Program-made: the position numbers and the translations under genes
Notes under the pieces: model-generated
Databases searched by the model: none
What the model was told of the DNA's origin: nothing
Seen by the model: the letters and a program-made list of their open reading frames with translations, nothing else
Shown here: positions 41,465 to 53,559 of the stretch, piece by piece
Layout: every line of letters begins with the position of its first letter
Numbering within the stretch: position 1 is the stretch's first letter
From: Aquatica leii
Lineage: Eukaryota; Arthropoda; Insecta; Coleoptera; Lampyridae
DNA: 64,000 bases
NCBI GenBank assembly: GCA_035610365.1
Contig: CM069433.1
Location: 127,614,545 to 127,678,544 of the forward strand
Direction: 5' to 3'

Positions 41465-42640
41465 ACTTTTCAGCAATTTTAATTTTATAATAGCCGAGTG
41501 TACATTTTTATGAGTCAATGATACTAAGGTATCGTCTGCAAACAAATTAATATTCCATCACTTAAAATTAAGTTCTAAATCAATAATATAAACTAAAAAG
41601 AGCAATGGCCTTAAGGCTGATCCTTGAGGTACACCTAAATTATTCTGAACTAAGTTTCGAACCATTTAAGTTCGGTGATACTTATTTCATATGGATAAAG
41701 TTTATTTATAAGTTTTTCTCTGTCGATAGCTTCAAAGGCTCTTTTATAGTCTAAGAGCACTGTTAGTACACTAATACACACGTCAATTTCAGATTTCAAT
41801 TTTATTAGTACGAGATGTAATGGTATTACACACGAGTGTAACCAGATTGATTTTCATTAATTATTTTGTTGCAGAAAACACTGTAATTGTTCTTTAACAC
41901 CTGATTGTAATACTTGTTTGTACACTGGTAATAAATTGATAGGCCAAAATTCTTCACATCTTTTGGCATTTAATTTTAGGTGTAGGTATAATTTTTGATT
42001 GCTTTCAACATTTAGGAATCTTTGCGCTTGTTAAAGACTTGTTTATTAGGTCTACCATTGCATTACCAATTTGGCAATTTCATTTGGCAATCTTTCTTTT
42101 TATATAATTTTTTTATGTATATTTATTTCTATTCTATCATGGTCAGTTATTTTTGGTTCATTTAATACATCAGATCTTAACTCATCTCCGTTTGTAATTA
42201 CTAGGTCAACTATTGTACGGCTGTTTTCTGTTGTACGAGTAAATTCGTCAACAATTTGAAACCAATTGGATTCTAGTAAGTTTTATTAATTTAGAGCTAT
42301 AAAAACTGTGCTTGGATATATCTATATTAAAATCCCCTATAATTATACGTCGACTGTTATGCTCAAATGTATATTCACACCACTTTCTATAAAAATAGCA
42401 TCACTTGAACTTGTTGAGTGTTACAGCACCGTATAGTACTCTGTTTGGAATCTTCTTAATATTTTGATACATATTAACCAATAGTTATTGTCTAATGTGA
42501 AATTAAAGGATACAGTATATTTGGTTCCCTATCTTGACTTAAAATTTTTAGTTCTTGGAAATGTTTTAGCATGCTTTGTGTGTTCAAATATAAGATGTTT
42601 GCACTTTGTTGACTTATTTTAAAAAATCAATCTTCTTTCT
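41465..42640 (-). pseudogene. CR1/Jockey-like LINE endonuclease-RT fragment
   Basis: Minus-strand reading in several frames gives, in order: endonuclease words NNYWLICIKI and SSSDAIFI; the block VDEFTRTTENSRTIVDLVIT followed by EPKITDHDRIEINI; RT words NFGLSIYY (degraded) and VLLDYKRAFEAIDREKLINK; GVPQGSALRPLLFLVYI; and the catalytic LFADDTLVSL at about 41525-41550. The order is correct for a LINE ORF2 with internal deletions. It resembles, but clearly differs from, the LINE at 56.9-59.5 kb, so at least two related lineages are present. It stops beside the piggyBac terminal motifs. Confidence 0.75.
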
Positions 42641-42794
42641 TTTTCAATTTTAACTCCAGACAGAATGGTTAATGTCCAATTTAATTTTGAACTTTTTAAC
42701 AATTTGAATACAATTCGAACATTTTCTTCTCTATCAACAGTACATTCTTGCAACCTATATGAACCAGCACATTTTGGACTAGTAATAATGGGAG

Positions 42795-43563
42795 TTGACT
42801 TTTAAAGTAAACAATTTAGTACAATCTAAGCGGAAAAATATTTACCATTTTAAACTTAACCCTATGTTATATTTCCCAATTCAGTCGAGTCAAAAACAAG
42901 GTGCAACAATCAAAGACTTTTTACCAAAAAAAAACTTAAAGTTGGTGATAGTGGCACATCTGGTCAATCGCTTAGTAGTCAAATCTTTCAATATTTTTCT
43001 GAGAAAATATGGTCAAAAATTTCCGAAAATAAAAAAAAGGCACAGGTATTGAATAAACGAATCTTTTGTAAAATTTGATGATTGGTGTAACCGAGTGAAA
43101 ACCCAATTTAAACCATAAGTTATCTAAAAATGCCATAGATGGTTCTAAGCAATCAAGACTAAAAAAAACTGTTTTCTGTAATCGTTTGAGACAATTTAGT
43201 AATAATTGGTATGCTTTGTATACAAAATGGTTAATTGTTTTATGTGTACCCGTTTGCAATTGGTAAAAATTTGGAAATAGTGTTTGTGCGAATTGGAATT
43301 AAAAATTGAAAAAGCGTAATTCGGGTAAAAAACAATCTGTAAGTGTTGAATTATTGCTGACGCTCTGGTATAACACAGCTACACAAATCATACCCCAACG
43401 TGATAATAACGAAACTGAAAACATTCGAAATAGAGGTAATTTTTTAGAACTACCAAATTTAGTTTCACAGTACAACGAAGTTGTTACACGACGTTACATT
43501 CAATTCATACATTGTTTACAGCTGATGTTTTTAGTTAGAATTTATTTCGCAAAAGGAACTTAA
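42795..43563 (+). pseudogene. hAT-like (TTF/ZMYM-type) transposase N-terminal relic
   Basis: Broken plus-strand frames contain KFDDWCNRVKTQFKP (43068-43110) and then NNETENIRNRGNFLELPNLV with SQYNEVV (43400-43480). NRGNFLEL is a characteristic block of TTF-finger hAT-like proteins, also annotated in insects as zinc-finger MYM type. Upstream, residues around GATIKDFLPKK may be a degraded N-terminal part. The catalytic blocks are absent. This is a short relic with moderate support. Confidence 0.5.
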
Positions 43564-44429
43564 ATGTCATTTTGGAGGCCACGATATTTTTTATAATAAA
43601 ATTAGGATGAATAATGAAACCGAAAAATACGTAACACATAAACATCATAATATCTAATAAAAAACGTATTTACAAACTTAAGATCGCAAAGGTTTGTAGA
43701 TTATCTTATCACTCCGAGTTAAGCACTTGTGTTTTGGACTCCAAATTTTTCGTATTATTTATTTCATTGATCCCTTCTTCGTAAAGATCCATAACCAAAA
43801 TATGATAAAACATAAACGTAGCGTAACATTTCCAAATTTGAAACATACCAAACCAAATTAACTTTAGTACAAATCGTAATCGTAAACATAACGGAAATTT
43901 GTAGAAATTGTCATTGTAAATCTTATTGCATAAATCGAAGAAACAAAATCGTAAGTATGTATTCGAAAACAAAATTTTTGTACCAGAAAAACTATCGTAC
44001 ATGTAATAAAAAGTATACCGGATGTAGAAAAAACATGTAAAAAAAAACTAAAACGCAAATTCCAAAGGTTACGAAATGTCATAGAAACAAAAGAAAACTT
44101 GCCTCTACAAATCACAGGTGTTTCTTTATTTGACGACTATAGTACTTACACATTCACCACCAAGGCGTGTCACAAACTTACATTGTCAACACAAAAACAA
44201 AAGGAGATAGGTAAACCAAAGTTCAGATTTAACATGTGGCTATGCTACTACAGCAGAACGCAAAACGTCTGCCTGAGAGCAATGTAAAGATGACCTAAAA
44301 AATGGTTACAAACGCATGTACATTACGCAATTGCGTTGCGCAGGATAAAAAATAAAAAAATGTTAACTTAAATTAGAAGTATTCTATCGAAAACGTGTGC
44401 ACGTTACAAAGTATCGTATAATAAGTTGT
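43564..44429. other. unassigned stretch
   Basis: Open frames on both strands (43709-44002, 43864-44115, 44099-44287) overlap each other and show no family motif. Nothing can be supported. Confidence 0.5.
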
Positions 44430-44540
44430 AATAATTCTCCTCCTTTAGATCGTATGGAACATCCCGCCTACGAACCAGAACTTTTAGTTTTCTTTTTTGT
44501 ACTGTCATGGGTTCCTCCTGGTTTTCTTCAATGGTTTTAC
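44430..44540 (+). pseudogene. possible Tc1/mariner transposase scrap
   Basis: The plus-strand words NNSPPLDRMEHPAYEPELLV resemble the mariner segment in which the third catalytic Asp lies in a PPYSPDLAP context. Here the Asp position and surroundings are altered and neither flank extends the match. It is a short, low-confidence relic. Confidence 0.3.
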
Positions 44541-44618
44541 AGGAACGGCATCACATCGGGTTGTCCATCGTACTTCGTAAGAGCTGATACGTGATAGAAA
44601 TCAAGAATTTCCTCTGAT

Positions 44619-44894
44619 CTACCCATTGGGATTAGCGATTTGATAAGGACCATCTCGTTTAAGCGCTAACTTAAAGGAATGCTCTGCAACAGCACTGCTC
44701 ACCGGCTGATACTGAACTAAAACTTTATCTCCAGCACTATATTCGTCTGCAATTCTACGATGTTTGTCCGCATTGTATTTGAACCTATCTGTAACCACTT
44801 TTTGATTAAGTCGGGCTCGCATTAATGTTTTATCCAAAATTTGAAAATGTGGCGTTATCTTTTCCAAAAAAACATTTTGTTTTAAATCTGCCAT
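44619..44894 (-). pseudogene. Ty3/gypsy integrase C-terminal fragment
   Basis: The minus strand contains RARLNQKVVTDRFKYNADKH and then YSAGDKVLVQYQPVSSAVAE and LALKRDGPYQI. This is the conserved region after the integrase core of gypsy elements, where the GDKVL and KRDGPY words are typical. It differs from the corresponding region of the intact element at 9.7-17.4 kb, so it comes from a different gypsy family. No integrase catalytic core is present. Confidence 0.7.
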
Positions 44895-45540
44895 AAATCA
44901 TAATGCACGTCTATAGGTTTTCTTAGTTTGCGTTCGTAACGCAAATACACGTTAACACAAACGAGCACAAATCTAAATAAGAAGTATATTTGTCGTAGTC
45001 AGCAAGGAAATGACTCCGATCATAAGAACACGCCAGTATAGCCTACAAGATAATTCATATTTTGTGTGAATTGCAAAACATTTTTCGTGGTAACAAGTAT
45101 TTTTTTTGTAATTATTATGACGCACAGTGGACGAGAAGCCTAAAAACGTGTAAATAGTTGGAATTTGGCACGAGAATGGTGCGTAGTGAGAGTCAAGATG
45201 TACAAAACATTATAGGTGCTCGCGTAGAAATTGAGAAATATCTAATGAAAAATCAAAAGCTTTGCAGAAAACAATATAAAAAACTGTAATAAAATTGCCG
45301 CACGATAGATAGGTAGCAAAAGAACTAAAAAACTCTTCATTAAAAAAAACTCTAAATACTAGATAAAGACTGTAACTTACAGTTGCCGCATTTGTGTGCA
45401 GTGGAAGCCATAAATAAAAATATACTTTCGATATCAGATGGCAGAGGGTCGGTCAACCAGAAATTTCGTTTCAAGAAAGTAATGATAGGACGAAGGAGAA
45501 AAACCGCGCGAGAAAACTGATGTAAGTGTACTCATGTATG
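44895..45540. other. unassigned stretch
   Basis: No gene, repeat or RNA feature could be supported here. Confidence 0.5.
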
Positions 45541-45572
45541 CTGCGCAAGCGAGTTGACGAAGAGCAGGCAAG

Positions 45573-46480
45573 ATGGAAGCGGCTAAAACTTTGAGTGGGG
45601 CTACTCCTACAGCCCCGACTAGAGCATCAAGAATTTGTAAGGCCTGGCGTCGGCAAGGAGCACAGACAACTCCATATACCTTACAAGAAACTTATTCATT
45701 ATTTGTAAAAACAAGTTTGACAAAAAATCAGTACACAAAAATAAAGATGCAAGCTAAAAACAAATATGCTGATATACATATCCTAGCTACAATCATATTA
45801 GAGCTGCTAAATAGAGTGTTATCTACCTAATTATTCCATAATAACAACAGAATATTCTGCAGAAACGAAGCTTCAAGCGCTGCTGGATCATACAGCTTCA
45901 AGAATACTTATTTTACAACATAATATTTTGATAGCGTCTCCTGTTGAGGCTGCGACGGTAGTATTGGCCCCAGCAAATATAAACAAAAACTTATAGTCAC
46001 AAATCGCACTGACTATAACATTTTTTGACATCGTTCGTTCCTATACAATTATACGCCAAATCTTCATCAATAACAATCATTTTATGGCAAATCCACGGCC
46101 ATATTTGGAACGGTTTTACAGGCCAGCCAATAAGAATTCAATATAAAAAGGAAACGGCAGATCTTGCTTACGAAACAACTTATGTGGAAAATCAGATAAA
46201 AAAACTTAGAACTTATCACGCTAGATATTACTAACAATGGTTAATGGCAAGATTTGCAATTCTGTTACTAAAACATCTTCCGCGTAAAAATGATGTATGT
46301 GGTCCTACAGATATGAAGAAAATAGGAAAATAGATGAGAGCACATTTCGCTTTGGTCTTTGAACACTTCATGCGTGGATTTGAATTATGGAATTTATTCT
46401 ACAAATATCATATTGTCTAAAATTTAAAAAGTGGTAAACTTTACAAAGAACCCTATTTCTGGTATTACATGTCGGTTAGT
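45573..46480 (+). pseudogene. multicopy insect mobile-element protein of unnamed superfamily, decayed
   Basis: The first open part (45573-45830) includes TPYTLQETYSLFVKTSLTKN and QYTKIKMQAKNKYAD. Later frames give ITTEYSAETKLQALLDHTAS with RILILQHN, then IRIQYKKETADLAYETTYVE with NQIKKL, then MVNGKICNSVTKTSSA and STFRFGL with LHAWI. I recognise this block order as that of a repeated uncharacterised insect protein whose relatives carry IDGKVCN, FGLSTLHAWIRF and similar words. I suspect a transposase, possibly distantly related to the Transib/RAG1 group, but I cannot confirm that. Several stops and frame changes show a dead copy. Confidence 0.5.
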
Positions 46481-49400
46481 GTTCACAAAAGTGTGCACCC
46501 ATAATTAAAACAAAGGAAAGCAACATCAAAGACCCGACGAAGAATTAGACTACATAGTAAACTATATCTATGCCTTCTAATTAGGCGTATCAATTACATT
46601 TTTCCATTTCTATACCCTTTGTACTTTCTGTCATATGCAAAACTATGTAGCAACTCAGTTAACAATTGCAACCAAAACAAATTTGTAATAACTCGTCCCG
46701 ATGTAAATTGGTTCCATGTTTAAATGGTTGTATTCATTTTAGCAGTACTGATAATATTTTACTAAATATACATACGCGACAATTGAATTCCTTCTCTGAC
46801 TACACAAATGTTTGTCTTTTTCAGTTTTTCATTTAAAGATTCAACTATTTTTCATTATTTTTGCTGCTAAGTAAGATATGATTTATTCCAATTTTGAACT
46901 TCCATTGTATTTATTTCTATTGTTTAACAAAAATAAATTAATATCACAACGTTTTGATTGATTCAAGGTAGCTGTTGCGGGTTTTAAATGTGTTTATGAA
47001 ATAGTTAAGTGGGAAGTTTAATGCTTCAATTTCGTTTTGGTTGACGGATTTTATCTTTCATCAAACGCAACCACTTCTCCGCTAAAGTTATGGATGGAAA
47101 AAATTAGATTTTCCCGTCCGTCTTTCATCTTCGCTCTGCAGTAGCGGATCGTTTTCAATTATCCCAGCAACTCTTAACATGATCTTTGGCCTACTAGATT
47201 TGGGGACTGCGAACAACCAACCAGAACACACTCCGAGTAAACAGGTATTTAAATTACTATTTATACCGCTTGATTTGCTATTTAATTGCAAAAAGGCTTC
47301 GAATGAAGTTTATATACCGTTGCTTCAACTTAGTGCAGTTTGCAATCATAGACAGCCAAGTTTAAAACAAATATTCAACTCTCGACTAAATTAAAACAAT
47401 AAGTTTCATTTCGTTTATATTTTTTTTTGTATTTTTATAACAGCGAGTTATTGTTATTTTTGTATAATAAGATAGTTTTACGGATACAAGGACCTTTAAA
47501 CTTAATGTTACTTTGAATTGGATGTTACTGTGAACTTAACTGTTTTTTATAAATTAAGATTCAAAATTACGTCGCAGTAAATTTTTTTTTCTTTTTAATG
47601 AATTTTTGTATTTTGTAACCGGTGTGCATCGGTGGACGTGTTCTCTGGTTGGCAAGGTGTAGGAGCCCATATTGAGCTGTAAACCTTACTGGAACCCTTT
47701 TGACTTTTGTTTATTTTAATTTTTGACGTTTATTTTTGTTTTCTTTCGAGTTTTCCAACAGTCATGGAGTTTCAAGTATAATCTACACCCATCTTCACTG
47801 AGCACAGGCAAATACCTCGTTTATGTTACTTTCATACAGGTAATTTTCGTAATAACAGCTTTTGCATGTAACACGTTACATAACGTTAGTTAAGTTTATA
47901 AAAATTTGTTCTAAAGTACGTGTAAATAGTAAGCCTAAATAAATTAATTTTAAAATTCGTTAGACAGGAAGTTTGATTACTTTTAATTGGTATCCGCACA
48001 GTTCTTTTCATTTTTTCGTTTCCTTTTGGTAATTTTGCATGGTGGTCTTGAGATACTCTTGTAAACCATATTTTGGGATTTATTCAAGTCATTCTGTTTT
48101 ATTTTGTGAATGTGGTACTTGGAAGTGTTGGTTTAGATATTGAAGAAGTTACGATTGCTGGTATTGAAATCTAAAATTATTTTTAACTTAGTATCATATA
48201 ACTTTTTTGTTTCTACAAATCTTAAAGTAATATTAAATTCCAACGACATTTTGTTATCAATTTTGATTTAACATTTAAATTTTAAAAACTTAAATTATAT
48301 GATAAGTTAATCTTTTATTTCTGTTGTATGCCAAAATGTTATATTGCAATACGACATACAAGAACTACGCCAAGGAATGCTTTTCTTACTGAAGTGTTTT
48401 ATCTTATATTTAATAATTAAAACTGTATCAAAATGTTGCTTAAGTAGTTGTGATCATATTTAATTACATTAAACTATGTAGTTCCATTGCAAGTATTATA
48501 ATTTAGTTGGTAAACTTTTGCAACTAGTCAAAGTGCATTAACTAATTAACTAAGTCGAAAGTTTGCAGTTAAATTCAAATATCTATGCAAATGTCTATTT
48601 TGTAAAAAGTTTCACAAATTAATAATGTGGAATCTAGTATACTAAATATAAGAATATGCATACAATACATAAAAGAGAGTTTAAGTAATTTTAAAGTTAA
48701 ATTATAGTTTTAACATTATGAACTAATCTGAATAATAAAGTTTTGAAAACTTTATTTATTAACAAAAATTATATGCATATATTAGTATTGATTTATAACA
48801 GTTTACCTTCGTTTTAGATAAAGCAATTTACAAACTCAATTTAACGGGGTGTAATTGTGTTAACTGGCCAAGTGTAAGATTTACCAGTGAAGATCCTTTT
48901 AGTACTAACATTTAGTGCTTAGAATGTCAGGTAATTTAGTGTTTCTAATGTAGAAATTTGCATGGGACTGTGGTTTTACTATAGCGGTAGATTACATGAC
49001 ATTTTCTATCTGTTTATAGTCTTACTGAATAACATTAGACATGCTTTTGTACTACGATTCATTAAATTTGTTAACAGGTACATTTTACTATGTACGATTG
49101 TATAAATATTCATGAAAATTACAAAAAAAACATTGTCGGTTGAAATTAAAATTTATATTCAAGAAGTATTTAGAACATATTTCTAAGTTTCAACTTAGTT
49201 TTGCTTATTTTAGTAATAAACAATAAACCCTTATTTAAACACACATTATATAGTTTTTTTAGTTTTGTAACTTTTAATTAATATTAAAATAATTTTTTCT
49301 ATTAAATATATAGTTAATGCTTTTGCTTAAGTTTATTCGTATTTTTTATATGGTATTTTATATATATTTTAAACACTTAAAAATCTGTGAAATAATAGAA

Positions 49401-49940
49401 CAAATACGGTTAGTAAGAGTTCTTGACAAAATAAGCATCTTAATAAAATTTCGTTTAATGTTCTTGGCATTGAATACAGCAGTTGAATTTTTCCAACTAA
49501 ATAAAACAAATCTCCCCCAAAAAGATAAATACTGTACGATTTAAAATTGCTTTATATACTTTTTTTGAACAATAAAAAGATTACTTGTACATTTGTCCCT
49601 TATACAAGTGCTGGCTACGTCAGAGGTCAGATATATGTATATTTTCAAACTTGTTTTGATAATGCAAACGTATGTTGCACGTCAGTATAATTAGTTTCAA
49701 TGCTGAATAAAACGTGTCGCTGACGAGTAATAAAATTGGCAGCATTACGTTTTAAAATGTAATTATATTTAAACCTTCAGAAGGGAAAGACAAATGACTA
49801 CAACTTGGTTGTTTTCGACCTTCCTGAAGGCTTAAATATAACTAAAGTATTAGGAAGTTATCAATACGGTTTAACTAATCCGAAAAAGGTAAGGTAAATT
49901 TATGTTCTGTCTATAGCGTTGTTGCATATGAAAGTGTGGT
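46481..49940. other. AT-rich stretch without recognisable genes
   Basis: Overlapping open frames at 47088-47394 on both strands, and an Ile/Leu-rich frame at 49317-49544, have no motif I can name. No terminal repeats or RNA genes were seen. Confidence 0.5.
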
Positions 49941-49944
49941 TAAA

Positions 49945-50160
49945 AAAATTACTTATCTACTTGCTCTTCTTTCTTTGATAGTAACTTGAATAAGAGTTTT
50001 AGGAGAAAAAGTTAAGATATACTTGTTGTTTAAATGTTCCTCTTTTTCAACTTTAAAATATTTTGAGCCCGCCGTGGTATCAATTTCCTCTGTACTTAGT
50101 TTCTCTAAATTTAACACGCGTTTTGTATTTTTCGACTCTATATTCAATGTGGTCACGTTT
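49945..50160 (-). other. dispersed coding repeat of unknown family, copy 2 (best preserved)
   Basis: The minus strand is open over TTLNIESKNTKRVLNLEKLS, TEEIDTTAGSKYFKV, EEHLNNKYILTFSPKTLIQ and VTIKERRAS. Copy 1 at 1400-1572 aligns with the second half. The peptide has no stop here and starts with ATG at 50156, so it may be the least damaged of the three. No known domain comes to mind. Confidence 0.5.
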
Positions 50161-51416
50161 GTTAAGACTTCTACCTACTCAAGTCTACTCGTTTACAAGC
50201 AAAAAAAATATTTTTTATAAAGATTTTCGCCAAAATTAAATTTAGTAACAAATCGTGAGTATTCATACGTTAACAGCAGAACGACGAAATAGAAAAAACA
50301 ATTTTTTTAAAGAATACTCAAACGTTCGAGAAGTTATTTGCAAATGCAAGAGCCTTCTAGAAGCTGTTATCCATCTTCTGGAAGATGTACCGAAAAATAG
50401 GGAACACTCGAGAAGGATTTCCTTATGTGTATATATACCGACAAAACAAATCATAGGCCAGTTATTGCCGAAATGCGAATACAGCAGTGTTAAGAAGATT
50501 ATTCAAGTTGAAATAAATAAGTCGCGCGTGTGTACATAAATATACAGAGAATAATCTCGTACGTGATTTTTAGTGTAAGCAAGTGTGAAGCTATCCGCGG
50601 ACTTTATCTTATCTTAATTAGTGTAAGCGTTTTTATTAAATATTATTAGATTTCATTAGTTCGGTTAATTTACAAGTGTACATATTTCTAGTATAAGTAA
50701 AAATATTTTTATTCGTTTAAATAAATTAGTAATAATAATAAATTCGTAACAATACCCTAAGTAACTTTTCATAAAGGAACTCGCTATTAAATTTACTTTA
50801 ATTTAAATTGAATTATCTTGGTTTTTCGCTCAATCCCTGCACTAAAACAAAAGTAAACCACAAAAACAACGCTATTTGCATCCGTTATTTAATTATTATT
50901 ATTTATTAAGTATGACTGTTTATCAATCAGTCATTATGAAACATTGATTCGTCCGTAAATATAACAATTTCTTTCATTATCCGTTTGTTCATTAACCTAA
51001 CGACAAAAACCTAAAAGATTTAAAGGATTAATCTCTGCTGCTTTTAGTTGTACGCCAAACTGATGTCCTGCTATCAGGATGTTTATCTCTGTAGACCAAC
51101 GAAGCCAATAACGAGTTACTTAAACATTCATCACGAATAAAAACCACATTTACCAATTCGTTATTTGGAAAACGTGAAATTTTCGATTAGATTCTTCGTT
51201 TATTGAATAACAATAAAATTTAAACAATAATGATTAAATCCCTGATGTATATTGCGTTATTTTTTGTAGTTTATTTTAATTTTACTGCAGGAAAAAGGCA
51301 ATTAAAGCTAACGTAATTATCCCCGAAACTATTACCTGCAGGTATAAGATATATTTAACAAAAATTCAAATAAACTTAATAGGAAGTTCATTCATGAAAA
51401 AATATACAGAGTACTC
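50161..51416. other. unassigned stretch
   Basis: A 94-codon plus-strand frame at 50255-50539 has no recognisable motif. The rest is AT-rich and shows no structure I can support. Confidence 0.4.
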
Positions 51417-51419
51417 CAT

Positions 51420-51480
51420 TTTAAAAAACTAAACTTACTATCGAAGAAAGAAGGGCAAATGGGCAACCTTGTATATAAAA
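51420..51480 (+). other. dispersed coding repeat of unknown family, copy 3 (short)
   Basis: The plus strand reads KLTIEERRANGQPCI, which matches the IEKRKANGQHRI region of copy 1 and the IKERRAS region of copy 2. The nucleotide match is clearest in ACTATCGAAGAAAGAAGG. Confidence 0.5.
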
Positions 51481-51779
51481 AAATACAAGTAACATAGAAC
51501 GATAATTTGAACAAATTAAATTTGTATTACCACTTTAAAACCGGCAAGTGCTATTAATCACTTTAAAACGCAACTAAGAAAATGAAATCTTACAGACCTC
51601 TTACAAGGAGTAGACTATTCGAAACCTTAAGTTAAGACGGCTCTATTTATGTACGTAACTAAAGTAAGTAAGAATTTGTTTTAGTAAAATTATACTAATT
51701 TAACATAAATCGTAACATATTTCTATTAATATTAATATTTGCTTAAAAATTATTCTAATTAATTGAATCTTCTTCGTTT

Positions 51780-52445
51780 AGGAGGGGCATATAAAACCAC
51801 TTTAATTTATTTTTATGGCAACGTTTCGTGCTGAAGGTTAGCACTTCCTCAGGCCAACTGTAATTTATTGAACTCGTAAGTCAACACATAGTAACAACAA
51901 AATGAAATTAACAGATAATTTTTAACACATAAAACTTACAGAATAAAATCAAGTGGATCAATCCACCGACCAAGGACATTGGCAACTTTACGAGTTAGTA
52001 ATTAATAATAAATACAACATTCAACATACAATGGTCAATATTTAAAATTTTAATATAACGTAGGACATACACGTTCAACAAACAATTGACAAATGTTGTG
52101 TAATCAAAAATTTATAAATGTCAAGGGAAATATAAGAATAAAATGATAACAAAACTGAATAACGATAGATCCAACCTATATAGTTATCTCACAATTTTTG
52201 ATATTAAATTATTATACACGCTGCTTAAATTGTTGGTATCGTTGTTAAAATTAATATTATTATTATATATATTGCTGTATAGCATTTCGTAAACTAAACG
52301 CTTTTTTAAGTTGTTTTACACATCTAGAATTGTGGGATTGATAAAATTGAAATTGTGTCCCGTGTCTATATGATGTACGGCCAAAGCTGTATCGCCTTTT
52401 TTTCTATCTGTAGATACTTCGCTGCTTATATTATCGAGTGCGTCA
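51780..52445 (-). pseudogene. Penelope-like element, GIY-YIG C-terminus and 3-prime end, minus strand
   Basis: From 52420 downward the minus strand reads TALAVHHIDTGHNFNFINPT and then ILDV and KKRLVYEM, the C-terminal part of the GIY-YIG module of Penelope-like elements. A stop-rich 3-prime region follows and matches 32900-33085 in order. The end carries GGCCTGAGGAAGTGCT, a loop, then AGCACGAAACGTTGCC (51818-51855), and a short tail containing TTTTATATGCCCCTCC, also seen in the other copies. This is the best preserved copy of the 3-prime motif in the window. Confidence 0.75.
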
Positions 52446-53540
52446 CAGTGTATAAATTAAAATATTTAGCTTCTACTTCTCCTTTTAGCTTCTGTCTATA
52501 CTAGAATACTATAAACACGATCAAGAAGACAGTCCAAGACGATTTAGAAAAATTTAAAATATATTTTGAAAAGCTTTTAAAAAAGTTAGTAATAAATATA
52601 TATGATAGAAATTGGCGAAGAGGCAAGAACAACAGACAACTGTACTAATTAGGTAACTAATATGAAATATCAAATTAACAATTTATCGTAACTATTGTAT
52701 TTGTTTTAAATAGATTCTATACATTTAATAAATTTAGAAAGACAAAAGTTGTTAAAATGAGATATTTTTTTGTAAAATACTTTTAATAGTTGCAATATTA
52801 ATATTGGACTAAATTATAGCACATTGCTCATTTTCCTTTTTGGTAACGATTAATTATTAATCTTTTATAAAAATTTAAGTATTCAGTGTCGCTACAAATC
52901 TGTTTTAAAGTCAATTGTGTAACCCAATAATTAACATCAATAGGTAACACGTGACAAGGGTGAAAGTACAAGTTTACGTGGTAATGCCGCATATATTTTC
53001 CCAGCTGTGAGTAAACACGTAGGCACAAGCCCTATAACTTAAGGATTCTAAAAAAAAATTAAAGGATTACGATTATTTACCCTTGACATTTTATTAAAAA
53101 TTTAATGTCTATTTTTGTGAAATGAATATGTTATGGTAATGTTGCACAGTATTAAAAATGATAGCAAATAATATTTACAATGTATTAAAACCGTAAAATA
53201 TGTTGTTCAGATAGCATGAGGTTTATATTTTATATTATTATATATATAGATTAAAAAATGTTAAAAATTATGATATAAAACACATTTCAAAATAAATTAA
53301 AATATATAAATGTATAAGTAAATATTTTTACACTGACCTATTAAAGCCTGAAGTTTGGCTAAGTAATATGTATAATTTTAAGTATTGAGTTTTGCCGCAC
53401 TTTCACCGTACAGTAAAATGCAAAGAGTGTAGAAGTAGGAAGAGGGAACGTAACGTAGCTTATAGGGAGAAAAAATTAAGCTATAGGGATAAGTTAAACG
53501 AACGAACTATACTTCATTGTTTGTGTACGAAAATAACTCC
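52446..53540. other. AT-rich spacer before the Harbinger-type element
   Basis: No supported gene. A frame at 52828-53028 has no motif. The left terminus of the Harbinger-type element is probably near the end of this stretch but could not be located. Confidence 0.4.
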
Positions 53541-53559
53541 TTACTGCTTATAGAAACGC

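Noticed and set aside
47088-47394. Overlapping open frames on both strands as a possible host exon
   Set aside because: No motif, no splice context I could support and comparable length on both strands.
49317-49544. Ile/Leu/Phe-rich 75-codon frame as a membrane protein
   Set aside because: The composition simply follows AT-rich DNA; there is no start context, neighbour or conserved motif.
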